DNA of 64,000 bases from CBDFNN01 sp965250215 (GTDB taxonomy: Bacteria; Bacteroidota; Rhodothermia; Rhodothermales; DATKEJ01), in contig CBDFNN010000004.1 in NCBI GenBank assembly GCA_965250215.1, positions 4,154,001-4,218,000 of the forward strand. The letters run 5' to 3'. The stretch's first letter is position 1. Every line of letters begins with the position of its first letter. A model generated the notes under the pieces. The model was not told where the DNA came from. It ran no database searches and saw only the letters and a program-made list of their open reading frames with translations. Made by a program: the position numbers and the translations under genes. Below, one piece after another: positions 44,963 through 53,617 of this stretch.

Positions 44963-44988
44963 GTGGGGAGAAGTGTGGAATTGTGGGT
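44963..44988 (+). promoter_or_regulatory. MraZ operator: three GTGKGK boxes at 10-bp spacing
   Basis: GTGGGG (44963), GTGTGG (44973) and GTGGGT (44983) recur exactly every 10 bp, separated by AT-rich AGAA and AATT. MraZ represses its own dcw promoter by binding TGGGN/GTGKNN direct repeats spaced by one helical turn, as in E. coli and Mycoplasma. The boxes lie 59 bp upstream of the mraZ start. The spacing is seen directly; the binding is from known MraZ biology. Confidence 0.85.
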
Positions 44989-45046
44989 AATTCAACCTAT
45001 CTTCGTCTCTAATCACAACGGAATCAATCCTGCTGTAAAGGGACTC

Positions 45047-45535
45047 ATGCCAAGCTTCAAAGGAAAAGCCACAAATTCGGTGGACAACAAAGGGCGTATT
45101 GCCATTCCTGCGAAAATGCGTAAGGCCATGAAACCTGAGTGTCAGGATACTTTCGTGATGACCAGAGGGTTCGACAAATGTATTGCTCTTTACCCCATAG
45201 ATGTCTGGGATGAGCTTGAAGCTTACTTGAAAAGCGACAATCTCAACAAGTTTGGGAGGCAGCCTAGGCAGCTGACCAGACTTTTCATGCAGTTTGCAGG
45301 AGAAGTGACATTGGATGGGCAAGGACGAATCATGATGTCGCAAGACCTCATGGAGATTGCGGGAATCGGCAAAGCAGCTTTGGTCTGTGGAGTAATGGAG
45401 AGAATTGAAGTGTGGAATCCAGAACGATATGCTGAAGCTCTCGAAATCAGTGATGATGATTTAGACTTTGAGGATTTGGCGGAAGCCGTGATGGGACAGG
45501 CCTTGAGTGCTGCTTCCAACAAGGCAGATAGCTAA
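45047..45535 (+). CDS. mraZ: MraZ, dcw cluster transcriptional regulator
   Basis: This 162-aa protein starts at the ATG at 45047, with AAAGGGA 3 nt before it. An in-frame upstream extension would begin inside the operator and has no family similarity. It contains the two SpoVT-AbrB halves of MraZ: NSVDNKGRIAIPAKMR near residue 10 and TLDGQGRIMMSQDL near 90, each with the DxxGR motif, in a ring-forming DNA-binding protein. It binds its own promoter and controls the cell wall genes. It is first gene of the cluster, 18 nt before rsmH. Confidence 0.95.
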   Translation: MPSFKGKATNSVDNKGRIAIPAKMRKAMKPECQDTFVMTRGFDKCIALYPIDVWDELEAYLKSDNLNKFGRQPRQLTRLFMQFAGEVTLDGQGRIMMSQDLMEIAGIGKAALVCGVMERIEVWNPERYAEALEISDDDLDFEDLAEAVMGQALSAASNKADS

Positions 45536-45553
45536 ATCGCAAACAACAAAAAA

Positions 45554-46522
45554 TTGACATGGAATAATGACTCGAAGGAAGAGGGATTCGATCCCAAAAG
45601 CTTCTCGTCGAAATTCCACGTCCCTGTTCTTTTACATGATGTATTGAAAGAGCTAATCACCGATGCCCGTGGCGTCTATGTTGACTGCACCCTTGGGGGG
45701 GGCGGACACACGGCGGCCTTTTTGAAGGTATTGGATGATAGTGCACGAGTTATTGCGATCGACCAAGATCAATCAGCTATTGATTTCGCCAGTAGGCGAT
45801 TGGTTGACGACATTGAAGCCGAAAGACTCCTATTCATTAAAAGCAATTTTAGAGATCTCGGAATTCTTCTTCCTGACCTAGCGCCAGAAGGAGTTGACGG
45901 GATCCTAATGGATCTGGGTGTCTCCTCACATCAAATTGACGAGGAAACACGTGGATTTAGCTATCGAGGAAATGGTCCCCTGGATATGCGCATGAATAGT
46001 GAATCTGACTTCTCTGCCGACACCCTTATCAATGAATGGTCGCGCCAAGACATAGCCGATGTCCTCCGGGAGTTTGGCGAAGAAAAGCGCGCATGGAAAA
46101 TCGCTGGGGCGATTGTTGAAGCAAGACCTGTTCGCGATACCGAACATCTTGCCGAAATCGTCAAATCTCAAGCACGGCCAGACCAACAGGTCAAAACGCT
46201 CTCTCGTGTCTTCCAAGGACTCCGAATAGCTGTAAATAGCGAACTCGATGTCCTGAAAGAAGCACTCGAAGGTGCCGCAAAGGTACTAAAGCCGAATGGA
46301 CGCCTCGCCGTCATCAGTTATCACTCTTTAGAGGATAGACTTGCAAAGCGATATATCCAGTCTGGCAATTTCGAGGGCAAAATCGAGAAAGACCTTTATG
46401 GTAATGTCCTTGCTCCGCTCAAAGCTATAGGAAAGTTAATTCGACCGAGTGATGAAGAAATCGAATTTAACTCTCGGGCCAGAAGCGCGCGGATGAGAAT
46501 AGCAGAACGCACCTCTTTTTAG
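45554..46522 (+). CDS. rsmH: 16S rRNA m4C1402 methyltransferase RsmH (MraW)
   Basis: This 322-aa protein starts at TTG 45554; no in-frame ATG occurs in the conserved N-terminal region. It carries HVPVLLHDVL, the SAM-binding DCTLGGGGHTAAFL, ILMDLGVSSHQIDEETRGFSYRG and the C-terminal AVISYHSLEDRLAKR, all RsmH hallmarks. It methylates N4 of C1402 in the decoding centre of 16S rRNA. Its place after mraZ is universal in the dcw cluster. It shares the reading frame of mraZ, with 18 nt between. Confidence 0.95.
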   Translation: MTWNNDSKEEGFDPKSFSSKFHVPVLLHDVLKELITDARGVYVDCTLGGGGHTAAFLKVLDDSARVIAIDQDQSAIDFASRRLVDDIEAERLLFIKSNFRDLGILLPDLAPEGVDGILMDLGVSSHQIDEETRGFSYRGNGPLDMRMNSESDFSADTLINEWSRQDIADVLREFGEEKRAWKIAGAIVEARPVRDTEHLAEIVKSQARPDQQVKTLSRVFQGLRIAVNSELDVLKEALEGAAKVLKPNGRLAVISYHSLEDRLAKRYIQSGNFEGKIEKDLYGNVLAPLKAIGKLIRPSDEEIEFNSRARSARMRIAERTSF

Positions 46523-46561
46523 ACATCTCTACTATGAATTTCACTAACCGTAGGTGGAATA

Positions 46562-47281
46562 ATGTCGGGAGACCGACCAAAAATAAGGAAGAATAAGAAG
46601 ACCGGCATTAGTCGGAAGTCTTCGAATGTCCGAGTGCGAAAAGAAACGCCTCGGCCAAAGTCTGTACGCGAGAAACTCGCTGGACCCGTTGCACCTAAGA
46701 AAAAGGAGCCTTCTATACCAAAGAAGTCCATAGAGAAAAAAAGAAAAAGGAAACCTGGGACCGGAAAAATACTGGGATCCGATCATCTGAAGGCGAGAAA
46801 AACCAAGAAGAACGCCCCATCGAAATCTCGAACTACAGAGCCCAAAAGCGCCTCAAAACACAAAGTAAAAGCAAACCCAGCTTCAGTTACAAGGAAGCCT
46901 CGTCCCAAACGGACCGATAAGGATGGATGGAAGGGGTTAGAGAACCAGACCGTACGAAGACCTCGAGCTGTGCCTCGTTCATTGCAGGACCCTTTGCTAC
47001 AAAGGATTGCAACTATAAAGTTGGCCTTCTTTACCATCCTGGCCCTCGTCATCTGTACTATATATATAGACCATGTCCTCGATACAAAGGAGCTTTTTGC
47101 CGATGTGCAAGAAGTTCGAGAGGAAAATCGCGGTCTCCATCTGAAAATGAACCGACTCACTTCAGAGCTCGAGTCACGAAGAAACCCTGCCCTCGTATTA
47201 AAGCGAGCAGAAGAGCTAGAACTAAAACCTAGTCGACATTTTGGTGCCCCTATAGACCTATCACAAAGCGATATAAAATAG
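46562..47281 (+). CDS. ftsL: FtsL-like division protein with long basic N-terminal extension
   Basis: This 239-aa protein is identified as FtsL from position (rsmH-ftsL-ftsI) and topology. Residues 1 to about 145 are strongly basic (many KK, RK and KP runs). A single membrane helix lies at about 152-170 (IKLAFFTILALVICTIYI), and the periplasmic part has a coiled coil (VQEVREENRGLHLKMNRLTSELE) followed by NPALVLKRAEELELKP, as in FtsL/DivIC. FtsL normally has a short cytoplasmic tail of 20-35 residues, so this extension is unusual. It overlaps the stop/start of ftsI by 1 nt (TAGTG). It belongs to the FtsQ-FtsL-FtsB divisome bridge. Confidence 0.85.
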   Translation: MSGDRPKIRKNKKTGISRKSSNVRVRKETPRPKSVREKLAGPVAPKKKEPSIPKKSIEKKRKRKPGTGKILGSDHLKARKTKKNAPSKSRTTEPKSASKHKVKANPASVTRKPRPKRTDKDGWKGLENQTVRRPRAVPRSLQDPLLQRIATIKLAFFTILALVICTIYIDHVLDTKELFADVQEVREENRGLHLKMNRLTSELESRRNPALVLKRAEELELKPSRHFGAPIDLSQSDIK

Positions 47282-49299
47282 TGGATTCCAAATCTTCCAT
47301 AGAAATGAGAACCTACGTCGTATTGACGCTGCTGGCCTTGCTGCCGCTAGCCATCGCTGCAAAAATGCTAGTGATCGCGACTATTGACGGCAAGGAATTG
47401 CGCGCGAGCTACGAGGCACAGCCCCTAGTCAATGTGCCCCTTGAAGCCTATCGAGGAAATCTGTTAGATCGCAATGGCAAGCTCTTTCGAGTCAACACTA
47501 TTGAATATCTAGTAGCAGCGGACCCGAGTATTCCCGGCTTTAACAAGAGAGCCCCAGAGCTCTACAAGGCACTCGGAATTATTAAAGGGAGGTCTGCAGC
47601 TAGTTTCAAGCGCATGGTTCAAAAGCGCAGTTCTCCAAAATATGTCCGACTTGCTTCAACAAGATCTGAGTCTAGCATTGAGAAGCTCCGACAACTCAAA
47701 ATCCCAGGAGTCATCCTGTCTGAAAAGTTGGACCGCGTCAACATTCAGCAAGGTGTTGGTAACCGCGTTTTGGGTATCACTAATCGAGATCGAAAAGGAA
47801 TCAGCGGGATTGAGCTTGAATACGATGAATATCTATCTGGCGTGGAAGGAAAGCAGGTATTGTTCAGAGATTCGAGAGGATACGTCTCTCCAGTCCCTGG
47901 CAGTCCGGTGGTACAACCGATACATGGAGAGCATCTGCAACTGACCCTCGACCTTCCCCGGCAGGCGGTTATGGAAAACCTGCTGTCAGAAGCCGTCAAG
48001 GAGACAGATTCAAAATGGGGTACAGCCATCGCTATGAATGTCCACAATGGCGAAATCATAGCTGTCGCAAATCACGACAGTGAGACGCGAAAAACTGGCA
48101 AACCACGATCATTGGAGAGGGCTAATCGAGCAATTTCAGCGGTACTAGAACCTGGTTCGACTTTTAAAATAGTGGTTTATTCAGCAGCGATCGAGGCAGG
48201 CCTCATCAAGATGGATGATTCGTGGAAATTCACTGGCATTCGTGAGAGGGTGGGTGATAGATTTGTCACAGACTCCCATTTTTACCCTGACCTGACTGTC
48301 CGTGAGGCTATTGTCAAATCGAGCAACATTGCAGCGGCTCGCACTGGGCTATTGGTGGGCGAAGAGTCTCTTTACAAGATGGCTCGCGCCTTGGGCTTTG
48401 GTCAAGCGAGCTTGATTGACTTACCCGGTGAAGCACCTGGGAAACTGCGTCCAATCGAAAACTGGTCAAAGACATCCTTAGAAACACTGAGCTTTGGCTA
48501 CGAAGTTGGCGTCACTCCAATCCAAATGTTGGTGGCTTACTCTGCACTTGCAAACGGTGGAAGAATTGTTCGTCCACATGTTGTCAAGCATCGACTTTCG
48601 CCCGAAGGAGAAATTCTTTGGACCGCCCCTCAAGATTCGATCCGAAGAGCCTTCAGCAAGAGGACCTCTGAGATACTAACTCCAGCTTTTGTTGAAGTTG
48701 TGGAAGATGGGACAGCAAAGCAGGCCAAGGTCGAGGGATTGAAGATTGCTGGCAAAACGGGCACGACAGAGAAGTTGGTAAATGGCCGTTACGACAGTTC
48801 TATTCACCGTGCATCTTTTGTCGGTTTCTTCCCAGCTGATGATCCTCAAATTGCGATCTATATCGCCATGGATGAGCCAAGAGGCGGAGCTAGTTTTGGT
48901 GGATCCGTGGCTGGCCCAATATTCAAGAAGATTGCTGAGCGCTGGGTTAGTCTCAGTCCTGAATTGAGAAGTCTAGATTATTCCAGAAAGGCTCAGAGTC
49001 CTCTTGAATTCCAAAACGAAATCGCCAAAGTGCGGATTAGATCGCAAGGATTGCCCGCAATAGTCGCAAACAATATCAGACAAGCCCATGGCATCGACAC
49101 CTTGCTTGTCGAACCGAGGGCTTCGGAAGTCACACAACGCATGCTGGATGTTAAAGGAATGTCGACCCGCCAAGCTGTCGCTCTTCTCGCATCGAAAGGA
49201 GTGAAATCGAAATTAGTAGGAACCGGAATTGTCATGCATCAAGAACCCTCTCCAGGAGAGATAATTCGAGGGCCAGCGATTTTGTCTGGCTCCGATTAG
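47281..49299 (+). CDS. ftsI: Division-specific transpeptidase FtsI (PBP3) with C-terminal PASTA domain
   Basis: This 672-aa protein from a GTG start overlaps ftsL by 1 nt. A signal-anchor helix sits at residues 8-32 (RTYVVLTLLALLPLAIAAKML). The class B PBP dimerisation domain has YRGNLLDRNGKLFRVNT. The catalytic motifs are EPGSTFKIVV (SxxK), SSNIAAART (SxN) and AGKTGTTEK (KTG). After the transpeptidase domain the last about 70 residues form a PASTA domain (DVKGMSTRQAVALLASKGV then EPSPGEIIR). It cross-links septal peptidoglycan in partnership with FtsW. Confidence 0.95.
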   Translation: MDSKSSIEMRTYVVLTLLALLPLAIAAKMLVIATIDGKELRASYEAQPLVNVPLEAYRGNLLDRNGKLFRVNTIEYLVAADPSIPGFNKRAPELYKALGIIKGRSAASFKRMVQKRSSPKYVRLASTRSESSIEKLRQLKIPGVILSEKLDRVNIQQGVGNRVLGITNRDRKGISGIELEYDEYLSGVEGKQVLFRDSRGYVSPVPGSPVVQPIHGEHLQLTLDLPRQAVMENLLSEAVKETDSKWGTAIAMNVHNGEIIAVANHDSETRKTGKPRSLERANRAISAVLEPGSTFKIVVYSAAIEAGLIKMDDSWKFTGIRERVGDRFVTDSHFYPDLTVREAIVKSSNIAAARTGLLVGEESLYKMARALGFGQASLIDLPGEAPGKLRPIENWSKTSLETLSFGYEVGVTPIQMLVAYSALANGGRIVRPHVVKHRLSPEGEILWTAPQDSIRRAFSKRTSEILTPAFVEVVEDGTAKQAKVEGLKIAGKTGTTEKLVNGRYDSSIHRASFVGFFPADDPQIAIYIAMDEPRGGASFGGSVAGPIFKKIAERWVSLSPELRSLDYSRKAQSPLEFQNEIAKVRIRSQGLPAIVANNIRQAHGIDTLLVEPRASEVTQRMLDVKGMSTRQAVALLASKGVKSKLVGTGIVMHQEPSPGEIIRGPAILSGSD

Positions 49300-49304
49300 C
49301 TGGA

Positions 49305-50780
49305 ATGGATTCAAGAAGCTTAAGTCTCGAGGTGCTGCTCGCAACACTAAACGAGACAGGTCTCTTGATCGAGCGGGTTGGAGATGATGGCATAGATGTT
49401 TCAATGCATCACTTGGCTTTTGATAGTCGGGAGGTGCAGACTGGCGGATGCTTCGTAGCGATACGGGGTCACAAGACCGACGGTCATTTGTTCTTTGATC
49501 AGGCTGTTCTAAACGGAGCTCGAGTGATCATCATGGAGAGCATGCCGGAGACTGAACTGTCAGTTTCCGGCATCACTCTCCTTCGGGTAAATAATTCAGC
49601 CCGAGCCATGTCGATTGCCGCACAAGCCTACTACAATTGGCCGGCAAGAAAACTGAAAATGATCGGCGTGACAGGTACCAATGGTAAAACGACCGTGACG
49701 ACCTTGCTGTCACAATTGCTCAGTGCCAATGATCTGCAAAACGCCCTTATCGGCACGATTGCTACAACGATTAACGAAAAACGAGAAAGGTCCTCGATGA
49801 CGACCCCAGATTCAATGAAGGTGAATCGAGTTCTCGCCGAAGCGGTCTCGTCCAAATGCACACATGCCATTCTGGAAGTCTCATCTCATGCCTTGGAGCA
49901 GGACAGGCTTTGGGGAATTGATTTTGACATTGCCGTCTTTACCAATTTGAGCCGCGACCATCTCGACTACCACCAAACTTTTGAAAAATATCTGGCCTCG
50001 AAGAGGATTCTATTTGAATCCCTAGGACCCGACGCCATCGCAATAGTGAATACACACGACCCCAACTCGGAAAAAATTACGAGAGAGTGCAAGGCCGAGA
50101 TCTGGGAAAGTGATAATGAGCTATCAAATATCGATCTCGGAAAGAGTAAGCTATCCGGACGCTTCAATGCCTATAACTTAGCATCCGTCTTTTTGGTGGG
50201 CCGAGCCATCGGTATTGATGATGAGGCGACAATAGATTTCTTACACCGGGTCGAACCGGTCCCGGGAAGATTTGAGCAAATCACAGGAAAGGATGGACTT
50301 CGTATAGTCATCGATTATGCTCATACACCCGACGCCTTGGAAAACGCTCTTTCAACCGGACGTGAAGTAATCGAAAGAGGAAATCTGATCGTGGTTTTCG
50401 GATGTGGAGGCGATCGAGACAAAGGAAAAAGACCCTTGATGGGAGAGGTCGCAAATCGACTCGCTGACAAAATATATCTGACCTCGGACAATCCAAGATC
50501 GGAAGATCCATCAGAGATTATCGAAGAGGTCTTGCAAGGGATTCGAAGCGAAACGTCGATAGACTCTGCAGATGACGGGGTCGAATTCAAGAAGGAAGGC
50601 ACCCGGATACACGTGATATCAGACAGAAAGATGGCTATCCAAATCGCCATTCGCGATGCGGAAAGTGAGGACCTCATCCTAGTGGCCGGCAAAGGCCACG
50701 AGACCTACCAGATTCTCAAAAATGAGACAATAGATTTTGATGATAAAACAATCAGCCAGGACGCACTAGCGCTGAGATAA
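49305..50780 (+). CDS. murE: UDP-MurNAc-tripeptide synthetase MurE (meso-DAP type)
   Basis: This 491-aa Mur ligase adds the third stem amino acid. The P-loop is GVTGTNGKTTVTTLL, the central domain has HAILEVSSHALEQDR and TNLSRDHLDYH, and the C-terminal domain has VIDYAHTPDALE and GCGGDRDKGKR. The substrate-selecting motif reads DNPRSEDP, which marks meso-diaminopimelate rather than lysine. It begins 5 nt after the ftsI stop. No murF is found in this cluster. Confidence 0.95.
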   Translation: MDSRSLSLEVLLATLNETGLLIERVGDDGIDVSMHHLAFDSREVQTGGCFVAIRGHKTDGHLFFDQAVLNGARVIIMESMPETELSVSGITLLRVNNSARAMSIAAQAYYNWPARKLKMIGVTGTNGKTTVTTLLSQLLSANDLQNALIGTIATTINEKRERSSMTTPDSMKVNRVLAEAVSSKCTHAILEVSSHALEQDRLWGIDFDIAVFTNLSRDHLDYHQTFEKYLASKRILFESLGPDAIAIVNTHDPNSEKITRECKAEIWESDNELSNIDLGKSKLSGRFNAYNLASVFLVGRAIGIDDEATIDFLHRVEPVPGRFEQITGKDGLRIVIDYAHTPDALENALSTGREVIERGNLIVVFGCGGDRDKGKRPLMGEVANRLADKIYLTSDNPRSEDPSEIIEEVLQGIRSETSIDSADDGVEFKKEGTRIHVISDRKMAIQIAIRDAESEDLILVAGKGHETYQILKNETIDFDDKTISQDALALR

Positions 50781-50792
50781 CTCGTACCAATA

Positions 50793-51953
50793 ATGCTCTA
50801 CTACTTAATAGATCTGCTGGAACAACTTTACCAGCCACCTGGCTTCCAGGCGATCTACTACATCACGGTTAGAGCCGCGCTTGCTGCCACAACAAGCTTG
50901 TTCATCTCCTTGTTCATCGGAAAACGAATCATCCGATGGCTAGAGAAGAATCAGTTTGGTGAAATGGTTAGAGAAGGTGCGGACGCTGGTGCAGTGGACC
51001 ATGCTCACAAAGCTGGGACGCCCTCCATGGGCGGCATCATTATACTCGTAGCGATTCTGGGTTCAACTCTCCTTTGGGGAGACCTGACCCAGCTCTACAT
51101 CCAGATGATTCTGATAACCACTCTCCTACTGGGATTGGTTGGTTTTGCCGACGATTACATAAAGATCGTCAGAAAAGACAAGAGTGGACTTGCCTCTAGA
51201 ACGAAAGTCATTGGCCAAGTCACACTCGGATTATTCGTGGGATCCGTTCTCTACTTCCATCCTCAGTTCGAGGACATAAGAGGTATCACCAATATTCCCT
51301 TCATAGCCGAGGGAAGATTCGACTATTCGAATCTCATCAGCTGGATAGGAATTGGCGCCGACTATGCTTGGATCATCTACATACCAGCAATCATCTTTAT
51401 TCTAACGGCGGTCTCCAACGGAGCCAACCTAACGGACGGACTCGATGGTTTGGCAACGGGTGTTTCGGCCTTTGTCACTCTAGGATTAGTTGGACTTTGC
51501 TACCTGTCGGGAAATGCGGTCTACTCCAGTTTCCTAGACATCATTTACCTCCCAGGAGCCGGAGAAATTTCCATATTCGCTGCAGCGATGGCGGCAGCCT
51601 GCTTAGGCTTCCTCTGGTATAACGGTCATCCCGCTCAGGTTTTCATGGGAGACACTGGATCCCTTGCCCTTGGTGGAGCGATCGGAACGATCGCCATAAT
51701 GGTTAGAGCCGAACTCCTCCTCCCCATTCTCTGCGGAATATTTTTCCTAGAGACACTATCGGTCATCATCCAGACTAGCTACTTCAAGTACACGAAGAAG
51801 AAGACGGGTGTCGGAAAGCGCGTGTTCAAAATGGCACCGATCCATCATCACTATGAAGCGCAAGGTATACCGGAGTCGAAGATTGTGATTCGATTTTGGA
51901 TTGTTCAAGTAATCCTCGTGATCACCACACTTCTCACCCTCAGAATTCGATAG
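50793..51953 (+). CDS. mraY: Phospho-MurNAc-pentapeptide transferase MraY
   Basis: This 386-aa polytopic protein has about ten membrane helices and carries MraY signatures: GTPSMGG, GFADDYIKI (Asp pair), NLTDGLDGLATG and MGDTGSLALGG with PIHHHYE near the end. It links UDP-MurNAc-pentapeptide to undecaprenyl phosphate to form lipid I at the inner membrane. It lies 12 nt after murE, and its stop overlaps the murD start by 1 nt. Confidence 0.96.
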   Translation: MLYYLIDLLEQLYQPPGFQAIYYITVRAALAATTSLFISLFIGKRIIRWLEKNQFGEMVREGADAGAVDHAHKAGTPSMGGIIILVAILGSTLLWGDLTQLYIQMILITTLLLGLVGFADDYIKIVRKDKSGLASRTKVIGQVTLGLFVGSVLYFHPQFEDIRGITNIPFIAEGRFDYSNLISWIGIGADYAWIIYIPAIIFILTAVSNGANLTDGLDGLATGVSAFVTLGLVGLCYLSGNAVYSSFLDIIYLPGAGEISIFAAAMAAACLGFLWYNGHPAQVFMGDTGSLALGGAIGTIAIMVRAELLLPILCGIFFLETLSVIIQTSYFKYTKKKTGVGKRVFKMAPIHHHYEAQGIPESKIVIRFWIVQVILVITTLLTLRIR

Positions 51954-53347
51954 TGAGAAAGGTCGACGGAAATAGAGTTACGATACTTGGAGCCGCACGA
52001 AGCGGACTCGCGGCAGCGCGATTGCTAAAAAGAAAGGGAGCCGAGGTATTTCTCTCCGAAAAATCTTCGATCCCCGTGAGTACTCGCATTAGTCTTCAAA
52101 AGACGGGAATCGAATTTGAGTCTGGAGGACATAGTGATCGTGTTCTCGACGCAGACTTCTGCGTCCTAAGTCCGGGGGTGCCTTCTTCAGTCCCACCGGT
52201 AGTGACTAGCATTAACAAAGGGATTCCGGTCTACTCGGAAATTGAGATCGCATCGTGGTTTACTTCCCAGCCCTTGATTGCCATCACGGGTAGCAATGGA
52301 AAAACGACGACGACCTCACTATGTGGATGGATCATGGAAGAGTCGAAAAAGAAGGTCTACGTGGCCGGCAACATCGGATTGCCATTTTCCAGTGTCGTTG
52401 AAAGCATCGAAGATGAGGGCGCGATTGGTGTTCTTGAAATCTCAAGCTTTCAACTAGATCACATCGATCAATTCAGGCCTAGAGTCTCGGTGATTTTGAA
52501 TATCACACCAGACCATCTTGATCGATATGAAAACGATTTCGATAGATACGCTCAGAGCAAGTTTAGAATAGCCAAGAATCAGGGCCGTGGGGACACGGTG
52601 ATTCTCAATACAGACGACCCAATTCTAAGTCGATTTGGCAAAGATCTGATTGCGAGCAGCAGTGCAAACCTGCTCTCCATCAGCCTTGAGCCAAGCGAAG
52701 TAGATGGTGCCTTTCTCGACGGCGAAAGCCTGAAAATGAGTTACCACGGGTTGACCAGCACACTTATGAATAATTCAGAATTAGCCCTTCGGGGACTACA
52801 TAATACATATAACTCACTAGCAGCCGCGATGGCAGCTCGTGTGGTTGAGCTTGATACCGAGTCTATCAGGGAGAGCCTACGCTCCTTCCCTGGACTGCCC
52901 CATCGATTGCAGGAGGTCAGAGAATTTCAGGATGTTCTTTATGTCAATGATTCGAAAGCCACAAACGTCAATGCCGTTTGGTATGCACTCGGAAGTTTCG
53001 ACCGACCGATCGTGTTAATCGCAGGCGGAAGAGACAAGGGCAACGATTATGGAATGATAAAAGAGTTGGTCCAAGACAAGGTCAAGGCTCTGATTGCGAT
53101 CGGCGAAGGAGCGGATACCATTTTGGAGGAGCTAGCACCTTTCGCCGAGCAGGCATTAAAGCTTGAAAGCATGGAAGACGCTGTCCGGGCAGGCCAGATG
53201 CTTGCTGATTCTGGGGACGTCGTCCTTTTGAGTCCAGCCTGTTCGTCCTTCGACATGTTCGAAAACTACGAACAGAGAGGTAAAATTTTTACAGAATTAG
53301 TCGATGCGCTTGAGCCTCGTCAACCCGGATTGTTCGAAACGAGATGA
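51953..53347 (+). CDS. murD: UDP-MurNAc-L-alanine:D-glutamate ligase MurD
   Basis: This 464-aa protein starts at GTG 51953, chosen because VRKVDGNRVTILGAARSG begins the Rossmann domain there; a longer frame upstream lies inside mraY. The P-loop is AITGSNGKTTTTSLCG, then VLEISSFQLDHI, NITPDHLDRY and DSKATNVNA, all MurD features. It uses ATP to add D-glutamate. Its stop is followed by the long heptad array before ftsW. Confidence 0.95.
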   Translation: MRKVDGNRVTILGAARSGLAAARLLKRKGAEVFLSEKSSIPVSTRISLQKTGIEFESGGHSDRVLDADFCVLSPGVPSSVPPVVTSINKGIPVYSEIEIASWFTSQPLIAITGSNGKTTTTSLCGWIMEESKKKVYVAGNIGLPFSSVVESIEDEGAIGVLEISSFQLDHIDQFRPRVSVILNITPDHLDRYENDFDRYAQSKFRIAKNQGRGDTVILNTDDPILSRFGKDLIASSSANLLSISLEPSEVDGAFLDGESLKMSYHGLTSTLMNNSELALRGLHNTYNSLAAAMAARVVELDTESIRESLRSFPGLPHRLQEVREFQDVLYVNDSKATNVNAVWYALGSFDRPIVLIAGGRDKGNDYGMIKELVQDKVKALIAIGEGADTILEELAPFAEQALKLESMEDAVRAGQMLADSGDVVLLSPACSSFDMFENYEQRGKIFTELVDALEPRQPGLFETR

Positions 53348-53362
53348 CTGAAAACATAAAAC

Positions 53363-53397
53363 ATAGTCGTTTGCCGTATTCCGTTTTCCGTGTTCCG
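53363..53397. repeat. Heptad repeat tract D1 (tattccg-type)
   Basis: Five words run ATAGTCG, TTTGCCG, TATTCCG, TTTTCCG, TGTTCCG (53363-53397), all ending CG. The tract starts 16 nt after the murD stop. Confidence 0.85.
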
Positions 53398-53484
53398 GAG
53401 GAAGGATTTCGTTCACTGTTGGCTACTAGTCAAGATCTCATAACGGAAAGAACGATAAGGAAACTGCAAATCACACGACAAAGA

Positions 53485-53512
53485 ACGAGAGACGAGAAAC
53501 GAGCAACTTCCT
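53485..53512. repeat. Heptad repeat tract D2 (acgagaa-type)
   Basis: Four words run ACGAGAG, ACGAGAA, ACGAGCA, ACTTCCT (53485-53512). The sequence before it (ACACGAC, AAAGAACG) seems to be a more decayed continuation. Confidence 0.75.
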
Positions 53513-53543
53513 TCAGTCTTCTGTCCACGGTTTCGGTTTACAA

Positions 53544-53617
53544 GCAACGGCCAACAGCAAACGAGCAACGATCTTCGTTTGACGGCAAACGCAAAACGCA
53601 TAACGCATAACGTGACA
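53544..53617. repeat. Heptad repeat tract D3 (gcaacga/cgcataa-type) leading into ftsW
   Basis: GCAACGG, CCAACAG, CAAACGA, GCAACGA fill 53544-53571. After 11 nt, CGGCAAA, CGCAAAA, CGCATAA, CGCATAA, CGTGACA fill 53583-53617. The GTG taken as the ftsW start lies in the last word, so this array forms the ftsW leader. Confidence 0.85.

Larger units (their letters stand above)
44657..45046. other. Intergenic region before the dcw cluster: heptad repeats and MraZ operator
   Basis: This 390-nt stretch holds two heptad repeat tracts (44664-44698 and 44718-44759) near the ABC-F start, a plain segment, the three MraZ boxes (44963-44988) and the ribosome-binding site of mraZ (AAAGGGA, 45037-45043). No other gene is evident. 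The first GTG of the operator is in frame with mraZ but is not a credible start. Confidence 0.75.

Noticed and set aside
50780..50793. Missing murF as a deletion
   Set aside because: Bacteroidota dcw clusters commonly lack murF between murE and mraY, so this is normal.
53344..53610. Open frames between murD and ftsW
   Set aside because: Their composition comes from 7-bp repeats and codes for no family; one begins inside the murD stop region.
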